Notes under the pieces: generated by a model
Database searches by the model: none
What the model saw: the letters and a program-made list of their open reading frames with translations, nothing else
What the model was told of the DNA's origin: nothing
In this document: positions 48,723-60,665 of the stretch, piece by piece
Layout of the letters: each line of letters opens with the position of its first letter
Position numbering within the stretch: the stretch's first letter is position 1
Translations under genes and position numbers: made by a program
Assembly: GCF_901709675.1 (NCBI RefSeq)
Contig: NC_051087.1
Location: 7,311,319 to 7,375,318, forward strand
Source: Syngnathus acus
Lineage: Eukaryota > Chordata > Actinopteri > Syngnathiformes > Syngnathidae
Direction: 5' to 3'
DNA length: 64,000 nt

Positions 48723-50980
48723 GTCTGTTGGGTTGTTAAGGGCTGGAAGCTAAGAACAGGATGGCTGAAAGGCCGAAAACACCTCTAGTCGGCAAAGGAA
48801 GTAATCCAAGGATGTTCATAGCCAGCAGCTCTCCAATACAAGGAAGAACTCTAAGTGGCTGCCTCAAATGAGCTTGTCTGAAACCTGACTGCAACTCCAC
48901 GCTGCTGTCAATTAGTTCCATTTGAGAGAGTGTGACATTCATTTTCCCGTGCGACACCTTGAGGTCTTTGCTGATCTGAAATCAAAAGTATCGATAAGGA
49001 TGATGTATCATGCGTTTAGCGGAATTCATTGTTCAGTCCCTGGGAATGAATACAGCTGTTTTTGTGTCCTCGTTGTGCTGCTAATGGCTATTAAACACTA
49101 CATGCATCGGGCATCCGTGCATCACCAAAGTACTCCGTATTTAGGAAACAGGGCCACAAGGGACACATTGTTACACAGTCCAGTTAATGGAGGGATTAAT
49201 TCCTCTCTGTGACACTGTTGAACAACAATAATCCCTGTGTGCGCACATCTGTGTAGTCTAAATGAAACATGACAGATTGTACTGGGGGAAAAAAACCCAC
49301 ATTTTGTTTCCCGAATTTCCTAGTAGTGAGACAAATAACAAACTGGAAAAAAAAAAGCTTTATTTGTCACCTTGGGTACAATTAAGCATATTAATGACAT
49401 CGGGTTGGAATAATTTAGGGATACTGCTGCTGAGCTGGGGTTTGACACTCTACCCTGGCCTCACCTGTTGGCGGATGATGGAGCCCAGAATTGTCGAGGG
49501 GGCTCTGTCCATTGACCTTGGACTTTCACACCATTTCACATCAACCAGAGGTACCTCTCGGTGCCAAACGTGTTTGATGGCTGAATAAGTGTGCGTGTTG
49601 CTACCCTGAAGGCAAAATAAGGGCCCCAAAAAGAGGACTTTAATTCTAACGACTCACTTGGGAAGAAGGGCCCAACTGGATCTTCGAATCCCAAACTCTT
49701 GAGTGTGACTTACATTACATTTTAGATAGCTGATTGTATTCACAAAACGCATAGCTAAAAAAACAATAGAGAGAATTCGACCATGCTGAGCTAAATGGTT
49801 TCAGATTTAAGAAGGATCAATGAAAACACATCCATAATCAATTGTCGTCAGGGAATCTCTGATGTTTTAGTCCTGATGGAGGTAGTTCTTTAGGGGCCTG
49901 GTGCTGCTTCTTCTGTTCATTCCCAAAGGAGAAGATACTGTCGCCCTTCCAAGCGCCCCATTCACCTCATCTTCCTTCCTATCTTCCTTTATTTTCTCTC
50001 CTGGTTTCACCTTCATTCTCACAAGACGCATGAATGTGCCACCCTGGGGGAGCTGCACTAGCTGAGTTACTGAGCATCAGTGATTTGTGGTGAGAGCGCT
50101 AGAAAAAAAGAAAACAGTAAGAAAGGATCAAATGAGGGAAAAGGTTTGCAGCCACAAGCCTCATAATACTTGAATGTGGTTATCTTGGTCATTCCACCTG
50201 TTGATCAAACAAATAAAACATTTTTATTGTTTCACTACTGCTCCTTACTATTCTTCACGATGAAGTTCTGAAGTTTTTGTGCTGCACTATTAATTTTTAG
50301 TCGTCATTCAGGATGGGAGCATTGAATTTTATGAGGCAAACCATGTCCTTTCTGTGAAAGTGGCCTCGTGTGTAACCTGCAGAACAGAAGCACCACCAAA
50401 TTAAATGACTTATGCCTTGGCCTTTGTTACACCCATCAAGGAAGTTGCTTAAAAAAGAGCTTTTTGTACTTCACTCGAAGGAAGCCCAAGCCTAGCTGTC
50501 CGTCAAGGCCATTGTAAATAGCTTTTTCATTTAGTGTAAAATTGGTAGGTTCACCTTAAAGGGTACTCCTTTGCGCACTCACTTATAAAAATAATATCCT
50601 GTCATTTTAGCCTTAGTTATGACTATTGTGCATATAAAACCTGAACGACAAAAGCAACATTTATCAGCGCTCATCAGCTCACTCAGCCAGACCATTGTAC
50701 TGCCAATATTAAGCCTTTTAAATGTTGTACAAATAATACGATTCGGCCAGAGTTCTACCAATTAAAAGTTGACATAATCTAACTTTTTCATGAAACAGTA
50801 ATTGGTCATCATATATTTCAAACTCTCAAAGATGATATTTTTCCCCATGACAAATAAATACATAAATAAATATAATAAATAAAATTAACATTTTGTATCA
50901 TTCATTTATTTCATTCTCTTCTCTACAGACATTTGGACAAGCACAGATGAGTTGCATCATGTAGCAAATATCAGACTAAT

Positions 50981-51122
50981 TGCACTGGTTAGCACATCCG
51001 CCTCACAGTTCAGAGGTTACTCGTTCAATTCCACCTCCGCCCCTCACTGTGTGCATGTTCTCCCAGTGCCTGCGTGGGTATTCCCCGGGAACTCCGGTTT
51101 CCTCCCATAAACATGCTGCTCC
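50981..51122 (+). repeat. SINE-like repeat, 5' half
   Basis: 'gcactggttagcacatccgc', 'ctcacagttcagagg', 'tcgttcaattccacctccgc', then 'gtgcatgttctcccagtgcc', 'gggtattccccgggaactcc', 'ggtttcctcccataaacatg'. It matches the first half of the copy at 55495-55856, including the A-box-like and B-box-like segments. The 3' half is missing. Confidence 0.85.
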
Positions 51123-51428
51123 TCTCTATGCTTTGCTTCTATGCCGGGGGCATATTTTGGGTGCATTCAAATATGATCACCATTCTGCTGTGAGTGGTAC
51201 AAAAAAGTAAATCCCTGACTTCTACGGGGCTGAAAATATGTATGGTCTGAAACTGTGGCCTTTGCAGTGCTCCATGCTTATCGAAAAAAAAAATGAAAAG
51301 CCCATTGCGTCATTAGCCTTCTCTTATGTAACAGCTTCCAGTCGATCACATCCATTGCCGATTGTGAACGGGAGATAATTAGACCCGGTTGGACGTGCAC
51401 GCTCCGCTTTCTTTGCTCATTTTGTTTT

Positions 51429-51442
51429 CCACCAGATGGCAC
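51429..51442 (+). promoter_or_regulatory. CTCF-core-like motif
   Basis: ccaccagatggcac fits the published vertebrate CTCF core CCASYAGRKGGCRS at all 14 positions. It lies about 5.7 kb downstream of the ctnna2 stop, in a 250-bp stretch that lacks repeats. Occupancy cannot be judged from sequence. Confidence 0.45.
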
Positions 51443-54400
51443 CTTAATGAGCCAACACTGTCTCTGTTTAATTTAGACGGGGCAAGGAATAGAGAGGCAA
51501 CAGTGGAAAAGTACCCTCTGCAAATATGAACAAGGTCATAATAAAGCGGTCAGCAGATGCCCAAACTGTCTGGAATAACAGCTTGATTTATGTCTGTCTG
51601 TAATTGAATGAGGAAGGAGAGCGCGACCTCCTTGTTATGTCCGAGCTTGTGGACGTTCCAAACGGCAATTCTATCATATATAAGGGCCCAAGCTACGTGG
51701 TTAGAAGAGTTATTTCTTCCATCATCAACGCTATTATCATCTGAGCAACTATTTCATTAATGTCAGCGTTTAAATAGAGTCTCTTCAATGGAGGAATTTG
51801 GCAGAGGAGAACATGTGACAAAGGCACTGACAGTACAAATAGGGAAACTATGAAACTTATCTCACCAAATGTATTTTTATATTATATCAACAAGTCTGGA
51901 GTGGAATTACTGTTCTGAAGCGTGAATGATTGCTGCATTCTTTGCCACATTTTATTTGGTATTATAGAACAAAACATTTCATTACCAATTTTGAAAATTC
52001 ATTTTGAGAATGTAAATATGCTTGAATTTGGCTCTGCTTTGCTACATTTAGCAAAAGGGTGTCTATATTCTGTGGATTATGGTATGAATGAAATACCATA
52101 GCACTCTGGACTAATAAATAAATAAATGAAAAATAAATCTTTCAAGTAGTAATTACTGACAAAGCAACACGTTTGATATGAATATGTACTTGTCAAAAAA
52201 TACTGAGACGTCATCGTGTAAAATGCAAATTATTTCTGTCTCCATAAGGCTCACAGGAGGAGAGCAAAAACAATTTTATGCTTGGTGTATAATTACAGCA
52301 AGTCATCAGTATGTGTTTCAACACAGACATATTGTATGTATGCTAATTTGTTTATCTAGTTGTGAAAAATGGCCATATCAGCTCTACACCATTTCATTTT
52401 TTATATTCTCCCTTTCTTGCATAATAATAAACGATTTCGTTTGTATCGTGGTTTTCTACCTTCAAGGTACTGTGAGCATGTTCACTCAGTGACCTTACTG
52501 ACGATGCAGCATCAAGAGCGACTGTGGGTTCAGTATCAAGGAAAATGAGATTGTGAATTTTAAATGAGATAACATAGGTTTATAATTTGTCGATACAGCA
52601 AAGAGCCACAATAGGATGACCCACTGACATCCGCCACAAACATTGTGCCTCTGAGAGTGCCACGCAGAATATGCCCTTGCCTTGCTCCTCATTAAGCGAA
52701 CAACTTGTGTGAGTGGCGTGTATGCTTCTGTAGCAACATCCTTAGGCTTTTTGTATCATCACATTAAACTGACCTGTTGAGACTGGTTATGTTGCCCGGA
52801 ATATTATTTGTATTCAGTTTTCCCAGCATGGTGCCATCATGTTACAGAGTGCCTAATTCTATCTAATTGAGTAATGACAACAACTGTGCATGGTGGGACC
52901 TCCATGACAAGGTCAAGTCTAAAGCATCAGCAGATTCCCGCAGAGAAACTGAGTCAAGTCTGCATGTACCACAGTGCACACAGTGGGTGATGTTTCCATA
53001 TTCAATAAATCTTGACTCCAGGTATCACACGAATACACGCATGCACAAGTCTTACACATTGTTACTGGGTTACCCGTTCACCTATTTTGACTTTGCCATA
53101 TCTGATCAGGGAGCTGTGTTTTTTTATTTTTTTTATTTAAAGCATTTCAATAAACGGAACAATGTAGTACAACAGTATGACAGATCTGGTTGGATAGAAC
53201 TCTTGCACTACTCTAACAATGGAGTTGGCACTACAGAATAACGCATTCAACTCGGGCATTGACGTTACAGCAGAATATCTACTGATGGAAAATATCACAT
53301 TGACTACAGAAAAGACGCATTAGTTGAATGAGAAAGATTCTAACTTACCACTTCTGGGTTGCAAAATTCTGCTAGAAGGGTCTGTTGGATCAGCAGTCAA
53401 TTGCAAGACTGACAAATGGAGCGTAGTAAACGCCCACGGTCAGCAGAACCTTCTTGCTGTGAAGTGACGATATTGACCACTTTACCACCGTGTCAGCCTG
53501 AGCTGAACCACTTGAAGTTACAAAAAGAAAAGTGTATGATAAGACGAGAAAACAGAAACAGACACCAGTGTGTGTTCCCTGTAAAATGCAGTAGAGGTAC
53601 AACGGTTAATCGACAACCAATTGATCCAATTTTTAATAATTGATTTATTGTTTAGTGACCTACAAATCCTCAGAATCTCAGCCTCATGACAAACATTTAT
53701 TGTGACAGCTGTCGATTGGTACCTTGCCGTGTTATCTGAAGTCTAGTTAAGAACAGGGGGTGTCACACATTGTCACATGGGCTAGGCAGACTGTTGCCCT
53801 CGCTGATGGCCCAGAGGTCGGGACTCGCGTTCATGTTTTCCTCCCCTTTTGGGTTAAGTCCGCTAGGTTGGAATGTTGGAATTAACATATATGCTGCATA
53901 TATACATGAAAAGGTTGTAAAACTGTGACATTCAGAGAGAAAAATACAGTAAACTTTTTAAATTACTTTCTGCAACTTCATTTTTTTTCATGTGTCCTGC
54001 AATCATGGAGCCCTAATGTGTCGAGATCATACACAGGGAGCAAAAAGGACAATGGTATCATCTTTCTTTGCCCACTGATGGATTTAGAGTGCTATTTGTT
54101 TTGCACACCATCCCTTTATGATTCCATTTCAGACGCATTTAATTGCACAGAGAGCTTAGGGTAAGACACTTAGGTGTTCCTTTGATTATAAAAATGTTGG
54201 ACTACCCATTAAATGCATCTGTAGCATTTTGTAAGTGGTGCTATCAATCAGTATTATGGTTGGTGCCTAGTCCCGCAGAGGCGGGTAATGCTGAATCTAT
54301 GCTGAACACAGAAATATGGCCCACTTCAAGGCTTCTATGAGCAATGAAAAAGAAAAGTAACTGCAACAAATGAGACTCCAATGAGAAATTGTTTGAATAT

Positions 54401-55494
54401 TAATCTGGGGGCGAAAAATAAATCCTAGACACATTTCATTAAACCAAACAACTTTCTTAACAATTTCACAATGACATCCTCAAATCCGAACAGATGCCTG
54501 TACCAAGGTGTCAAAGAAAAAAAACCTAGACGTTGACCTCAAACTGTGTTCCAAGCGATTATGACATCATATTTGTTTTTCTAAATATGTAGTCAATTTG
54601 GTTTACTTACACAACTACCATAATGACAACCCCTGGGTTATAAATGACGTTGGGCGTATCTAGTATCTATCTAGTCTGTTAGGAACAGGCATAGGCCAAT
54701 TATTCAACCTCCATGTCAATATAAGACTCAAATTAAATTACATGTTAATCAATGAATCAGTTTATATCTTCATATAAAAATCCCACTTCAAAATCACATC
54801 TCGCTCATCTCTGCCTCAGTCCATGGATAGTTTCTCTTTGTATCTCAATTGAGAATACAATAATTGCCTCCCAGAGCTGCTGTTTGGAGGTATACTGCAC
54901 TCCACAAAGATAGATCTTCCTTTTAAAGGTGTTCCCCAGGTCCACATTATGGTTGAGGTCAAGGGATGATGGTCCCCCACCAGGAACCCCCCACCAGGAC
55001 ACAATAATTATTTTTGCCACAGTTGGTATGTTTCTTTTTATATCATGGCAGAAGAATGTCGGTTAATAAGTCCACGTATTTTGTTCAGGCCCTTTTTACA
55101 CCTTCAGGCACCCTAAAGGGGCCAAGCATCTCACTGCCTGCTCTATAATCATCACTTCAACTAGCGCTGGGATCTAACTTCTCTTATTATGCTGGTTGAA
55201 GTGGTGATTTTGTCAGAATCCAAAGTCTGGAGCATTTTTGAATTATACACTGAAAATGGACAACTCAATAAAAGCCCTGCCGCTTGTAAGTTATGCTGAG
55301 CAGTTCTGAAGTACACCGGTTTGACAACAAATCTGAAATGTCATGCCGCAAGTATGGTGGCACAAGTATGGTAAAACTAACAACTATGTAAATACGGAAC
55401 TGTGACGTAACAGTTAAATGATAATCTTCTCTAATTCAACCCCTGGAATACAAACACTGAACTGGAGTGGTGCTTATTTATTTATTTATTGAGA

Positions 55495-55856
55495 GGCGGC
55501 ACAGTGGAGCACTGGTTAGCACGTCCGCCTCACAGTTAGGAGGGTGCAGGTTTGATTCCACCTCCGGCCGTCCCAATGTGGAGTTTGCATGTTCTCCCCG
55601 TGCCCGCGGGGGGTTTTCTCCGGGCACTTCGGTTTCTTCCCACATCCCAAAAACATGCTTGGTAGGCCGATTGGGCACTCCAAATTTGCCCCTAGATGTG
55701 AGTGCGAGTGTGGATGGTTGTTCGTCTCGGTGTTCCCTGCGATTGGCTGGCAACCGGTTTAGGGTGTCCCCCGCCTACTGCCCGATGACTGCTGGAATAG
55801 GCTCCAGCACGCCCGCGACCCCCGTGGGGACAAGCGGTATAGAAAATGGATGGATG
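55495..55856 (+). repeat. Full-length SINE-like repeat with tRNA-like head
   Basis: About 362 bp and the best-preserved copy here. The head has an A-box-like 'tggttagcacg' and a B-box-like 'ggtttgattcc' (55549-55559), the order of an RNA polymerase III internal promoter. The body follows with 'tggagtttgcatgttctccc' and 'ttctccgggcacttcggttt', and the tail has 'gattggctggcaaccggttt', 'ggaataggctccagcacgcc' and 'agaaaatggatggatg'. Both sides are flanked by tttatttattta-type sequence (55477-55490 and 55858-55869), compatible with a target-site duplication but also with simple A/T sequence. It is not a tRNA gene: there is no cloverleaf beyond the head. I do not know the family's formal name. Confidence 0.85.
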
Positions 55857-56955
55857 TTTTTATTTATTTACTGGTAGATACATTTTATTTTCCAGTCACA
55901 TGCACCGTTTTTTTTATTACAGCAACAAGCGACTTCACCAACATTTAGGACATAATATATAAGTACAGACAGTCTATATAAGGTATCATTGCTTCCATTA
56001 AGCAATACCGATAGATGATATCTGATCTTTTGTTTGTTTGAAATGACTGTTTGAATAGTAATTAACGTCTTCATGAACAAATACTCATATAATTAGTGCA
56101 TTGTATCACTCGTAAGCCAGGTCGCACAGATCTGCTCCTCTCCTAAAGATATTGTTTCTGAATCTATCCTGCATATCGAGATATCTATTGAATTGTCCAC
56201 ATGCCAGTGTCCCAACCTTAGTTTAAGTGTTTCAATGTATTAGCCACTATACATACAGTAAGACGATAGTTCTATGAATCACTATGAATACCCGCCAAAG
56301 CACCCTGTAACTCAGAATCTACATTATCAGCCTCAATGGCGTGCAGCTAATGTGTGGTGCGGTAGCGAACGGATTTGTAAGTTTCATCACTGGTTACATT
56401 CAGTGCACTAATTGCCAACAGCATCTCATTAGCATGCAAGGCAAAATCAGTGCATTTGCCCGTTTACTGGCAAACCTCCTGTGACTCAAAGGAAAAGATC
56501 CGCAATGGGATGCTCTGATGGATGATAATGTACTTGGACATGTCCTGTGGTCAGACAGCAAACTCTTCATGTGGTAACAGAGGTTTCCACACATTCCTGG
56601 CCAAATGTCTCTGATTGACAGAGGAATAGAAGGCAGCCGGTCAAGCACACCAGGGCTAAGCACTTCAGAATGGAGCCTTTCAATGTCCAAACTGTGAAGT
56701 AGACCGAAAAAGACTGAAAGCCCACACCTCCCACAAATGACCTTAATCACGACTCATCTAGATACCTTTATTCTATTGTAGTCTAGAAACATCTGTCCAG
56801 GTTGAAAGAATACAAGACTACCAGAGATTTGTTGTATTTATTGCAATGTCACTATCGAAATGGTGCATAAACGGTGTCGACACATTTTGCACTCCCCGTC
56901 ACATTTTCATGCTGCAGATCTTCGGTGCTCAAAAGAACAAAAAATCTTTTAGTTC

Positions 56956-57429
56956 GTGCTATTGCTCATTCTTTTTTATGACATTTTCACCTCTTATATA
57001 GAAGCATTATTGGATAAACATGAGCATCTGTTGAATGGATATCAAGAATATACAGCAGCCCATATGTGTTCACTCTATTCAAGGAAATGTGAAAACGCTC
57101 ATGTCCCCTGTGAGACGAAGCGCAGGAATTCTGCCTTTGATAACAACAGGCTCAACATAGCCACCGGGGTCTTCTTAAATTCCAATTTGGAGTCAAATTG
57201 GAAAACAGAGATTGCCTTTTTTGTTGTTGATGTTTTTTGTCATTTGCGTGTGATTGTTAGGTCCCAACAGGAAGCTAATGCCTACATTTGCATTGTGTGT
57301 GTTTTAGCATTGGATCACTGCGGGCAGCAGTTAGTTGTGCAGTTTCTCTTAAATGCTAGTCTCATCCTCAGAGAGTGCATGCAAAGTAAAGTAAAATGGT
57401 CTGTAATTTATCAAACAGGTATCTACTAA
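56956..57429 (+). other. Long unrecognised open frame, 157 codons
   Basis: The longest plus-strand open frame in the intergenic part. The translation is rich in Leu, Ile and Cys, with no signal peptide of normal form and no motif I know. The start codon has no useful context, and no splice-bordered partner was seen. Chance is the likeliest explanation in 64 kb read in six frames. Confidence 0.15.
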
Positions 57430-58260
57430 GTTGTCTTTATGGTAAATAGTAGTATTTCTTTTCTATGGCTGTATACTGGAGCATGTGCAGTTAAAGTGGT
57501 AGCACTCATATCCAGGGTGCATTCATTCTATATTTTTCAACTAAAGTCCTTGTTCAAACGCTAATGTGATCCAAGTCGTGTATTTCTGACACTATGCTGA
57601 TACTGCCAGGAATATATTGTGGTATAATAATATGTACAACTGAACCTCAATTTTACGCATTTCAATTCTATGCAACTTTCTGTTTAACGCGGTTTGGTCA
57701 TGGACCCCAATGTTTTTCGTCGTATTTTAAATTAACAATATTGTGGAAATTGTAGTGCAAAAAGGTAAGAGGAAGTTTCTTGTCAACCAGGAGCATGACT
57801 TAGTTGATATTGGTTCACCATTAGTTTTGTTTAGTTTTACCAAGGTACTATAACCAAAGCAACTCCCTGAAAATATAATGTTAATCATGTTTTTTTTATT
57901 CGCTGTACTTTGCCGGTTGTAAAAATTGCATTAATTTGTCTCAACAACAATATCTTGTCTCTGTAGTAATTCCCAGGAATTAGTCAAAATTGTATAAAAA
58001 AAAATCCAGTAAAAAAGATTTAAAATGCTGCTCCTTTAATCGAATGAGTGCAGCAATACTGAAGCACTCCCATCTGGTTTTTCATCTGATGGGGTGTGAG
58101 TGTCTTCAGGAGCCGCCTCTTCAGAACAAAAATGGCATTCATGAGCACTCTTTAGACTACACAAATGCTTTAAAAAAAAAAAAGGCTATAGCACAATGCC
58201 TCTCTGCATAATTTCTTTTTGCTTTATGTTTTTAAATTACTATAAAACAAGTCCCGAGAC

Positions 58261-58358
58261 ACTAATTCATGACAGTGATAGGAGCATTTAGTTCTTTATG
58301 CCTGATTTAAAATAAAATTCCTCAGTTACTAATTTCTGACAGTGATAGCAACATTTAG
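58261..58358. repeat. 67-bp-spaced direct repeat
   Basis: 'actaattcatgacagtgata' + ggagcatttag at 58261-58291 recurs as 'actaatttctgacagtgata' + gcaacatttag at 58328-58358. About 27 of 31 bases match, and the sequence between the two copies is not repeated again. Confidence 0.8.
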
Positions 58359-58975
58359 ACCGCATTCTCCCTCCGGACGTTGGTAAATAAGGAGGATAGA
58401 GAGAAGGCTTCTTCTTTTTTGGCTGTCAGTTGAAGAGGATGGCAGCACTTGAATGAGCTTGGGGGCCCGCACTCTGGATTCTCTTTCGAGCGCTGCCATT
58501 CCATGCAAAAAGGAATTTTGAATCTTGCTCCTACATATTTAATACACAACTTGTTTCACAGATGTTCCTCTAGACATTTTCTGCCTCATGAAACAGCTTC
58601 TATTATTTTTTAATAAGGCAACATCTCCTGTTGTTATGAGGATAGGTTGTGAGACCCATCAGGGCCGCTTTGATGTGAAGGTTGACAGATAGATGCCTAA
58701 GTTGGGATGACAGCGTAAAAGGGACGCCAACACAATCCTTACATGCAACTTTGGATGCAGTAATGCATCATTGTACAACAAAAATGTGCTTCTCTGCTTT
58801 TCAATATACTTTCTCCATACAGCTGCACAAGAGCTTACATGGGTGGGATAATGCATTCATTTATTCTGTAGCAAAGAGTCCGCAGGTGTTGGAACTCAAA
58901 GTGTCCCTGGTGTGTTGCTTTAGGTCTTTACTGGTGTTGCTGGTTTCATTTGATGGCCTCCCTTCCTGATCTAGT

Positions 58976-59090
58976 GCAGGGGTTACCAATGTGGCACCAG
59001 GTAGCCCTCAAGGACCTGTTCTAAAAATATCTTACCAGTGATAGGAGATTGGGCTTTTCAAGGATTGTTGTAGAACATTGAACATGAACA
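58976..59090. mobile_element. Possible hAT-like repeat fragment
   Basis: 'caggggttaccaatgtggca' followed by 'ccaggtagccctcaaggacc' and 'tgttctaaaaatatctta' resembles the terminal wording of a fish hAT-type repeat (caggggtcaccaa.. caccaggtagcccgcaagga). The other end is not identified. The call is from memory of such sequences. Confidence 0.4.
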
Positions 59091-59190
59091 CCTGCTGAGA
59101 ATTATCAAACAATAATAATAATTTTGTGCGTAATACTAATATTTTTGGCTTCACATAAATGAATATCATCCCTGTGATAACATGAGCAAC

Positions 59191-59198
59191 TTATTATT

Positions 59199-59229
<31 letters not shown>

Positions 59230-59241
59230 TTATTATTATTA
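59191..59241. repeat. (TTC)n/(ATT)n trinucleotide microsatellite
   Basis: About 10 TTC units flanked on both sides by ATT units. The pyrimidine/purine strand asymmetry is strong in the TTC part. Confidence 0.95.
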
Positions 59242-60440
59242 GTTTGAACCAGACAGAGATCTTCAGTCCGATTAACCAAAATATAAGTAATTGTACATTG
59301 TACTATATTAACATGATGAGTGGGGGCTGTTCTGAACCACAAATCAGTCTTTTTCTTTGAAAGACAACAGCAAATGTGAACCACTCAATCAACCATAGAC
59401 ACTAAAAGCCTTTTTTTCAGCACCTCGTTTAATCATTAAATTGCCAAATTACACTTGTCAATTCATGTTCAGATATGGTTTCATACTGTGTTCACTGGAT
59501 TCATTTTCATGGTTTTAGTGGGGCAGCTGGTGTGGTTCAAGTCTCGATGGGGGCAAAAGATTTTAGAATGGCAAACTATCAGGGGTTGAGAGCATTAGAG
59601 TATAACCTCATTCGCTATGAAATATGAATACAATTAAGTTCAACATGAGTTGGTGAAAGTATTTTCCGGGTCAAGTGACTCACTGTGAAACACTGACAGG
59701 TTCATTTTGTTTGCGCACTGTTAGCCCACATAATGCACTTTTAATTACTGAGCAACTCATTTCTAACGAATAACCACGAACCCCACAGAGTGCGAATGGA
59801 AAGTACTAACCATGTCTAACGAATGTTAACATGCATAATAAGAGGACAATTAGAGGAAACGATGTTGCAGTGAAATGTAGCAACATCCAATCCATTTAAG
59901 AACACCTTGTAAATTACACTTTTGTGTGCTTTAGATTTGTAAATATGAAGCCTCGTTTCTCATATAGAGACAGTTCCTCATGGATAAAAACAGATTGTAC
60001 TAGTTTAGTGAACAACACGACGACTAAGTGGTACACGTGACATAAGCAGGTACTATAGGTCGGGGTCTGTCAGTGTGTCCATGGGCCTGGCAGAGGGCAG
60101 CCCAACCAGAGTAAAGGCAAGGTTTATAAAAAAAAAAGCAAAACTAATATGTAGTGACCTGACATTTAGTCACTGCTTACAATGATTCAACAAGGCAGGG
60201 CAAAAACATCCAACAAATTTCCTCAGGGATCACAAAAATATTACCATTTGTTAAATCACAGGTCTTTTATGAAACGGGAAAGTCCAGCCTGTGCAAACGA
60301 TAGTGATTGTATCTTCAGAGGAGTTCCCATGATGTGAGCACACAACATTCATTCTAAAATTCATAGATCCTGTGGTGTTTTTATTTGTATAGACAATGAT
60401 ACATGATTAATATTAAGCTATCTTCTGTTATCTATTTTAA

Positions 60441-60554
<114 letters not shown>

Positions 60555-60592
60555 AATTTTCTTTCAGTTTCAAGCAAGAAGAAAGAACCCAT

Positions 60593-60665
60593 TATTAGTA
60601 TTAGTATTAGTAGTAGTAGTAGTATAGTAGTAGTAGTAGTAGTAGTATAGTAGTAGTAGTAGTAT
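60593..60665. repeat. (TAG)n trinucleotide microsatellite
   Basis: Starts as tattag units and continues as tag units with two single-unit interruptions ('agtatagtag'). It lies 40 bp after the ATCT array. Confidence 0.95.

Noticed and set aside
53755-53860. 'cagggggtgtcacacattgt', possible hAT terminus
   Set aside because: Similarity to the hAT end is limited to the first few bases and no partner end was seen.
55500-55575. Possible tRNA gene (A-box- and B-box-like segments)
   Set aside because: These boxes belong to the tRNA-derived head of a SINE-like repeat. No acceptor stem or anticodon arm can be drawn, and the same head recurs at 50981 and 23596.
55467-55877. 136-codon open frame
   Set aside because: It lies almost entirely within the SINE-like repeat and has no protein family match that I know.
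56400-56750. 116-codon minus-strand open frame
   Set aside because: No motif, biased to Ser/Leu/Cys, and no supporting neighbours.
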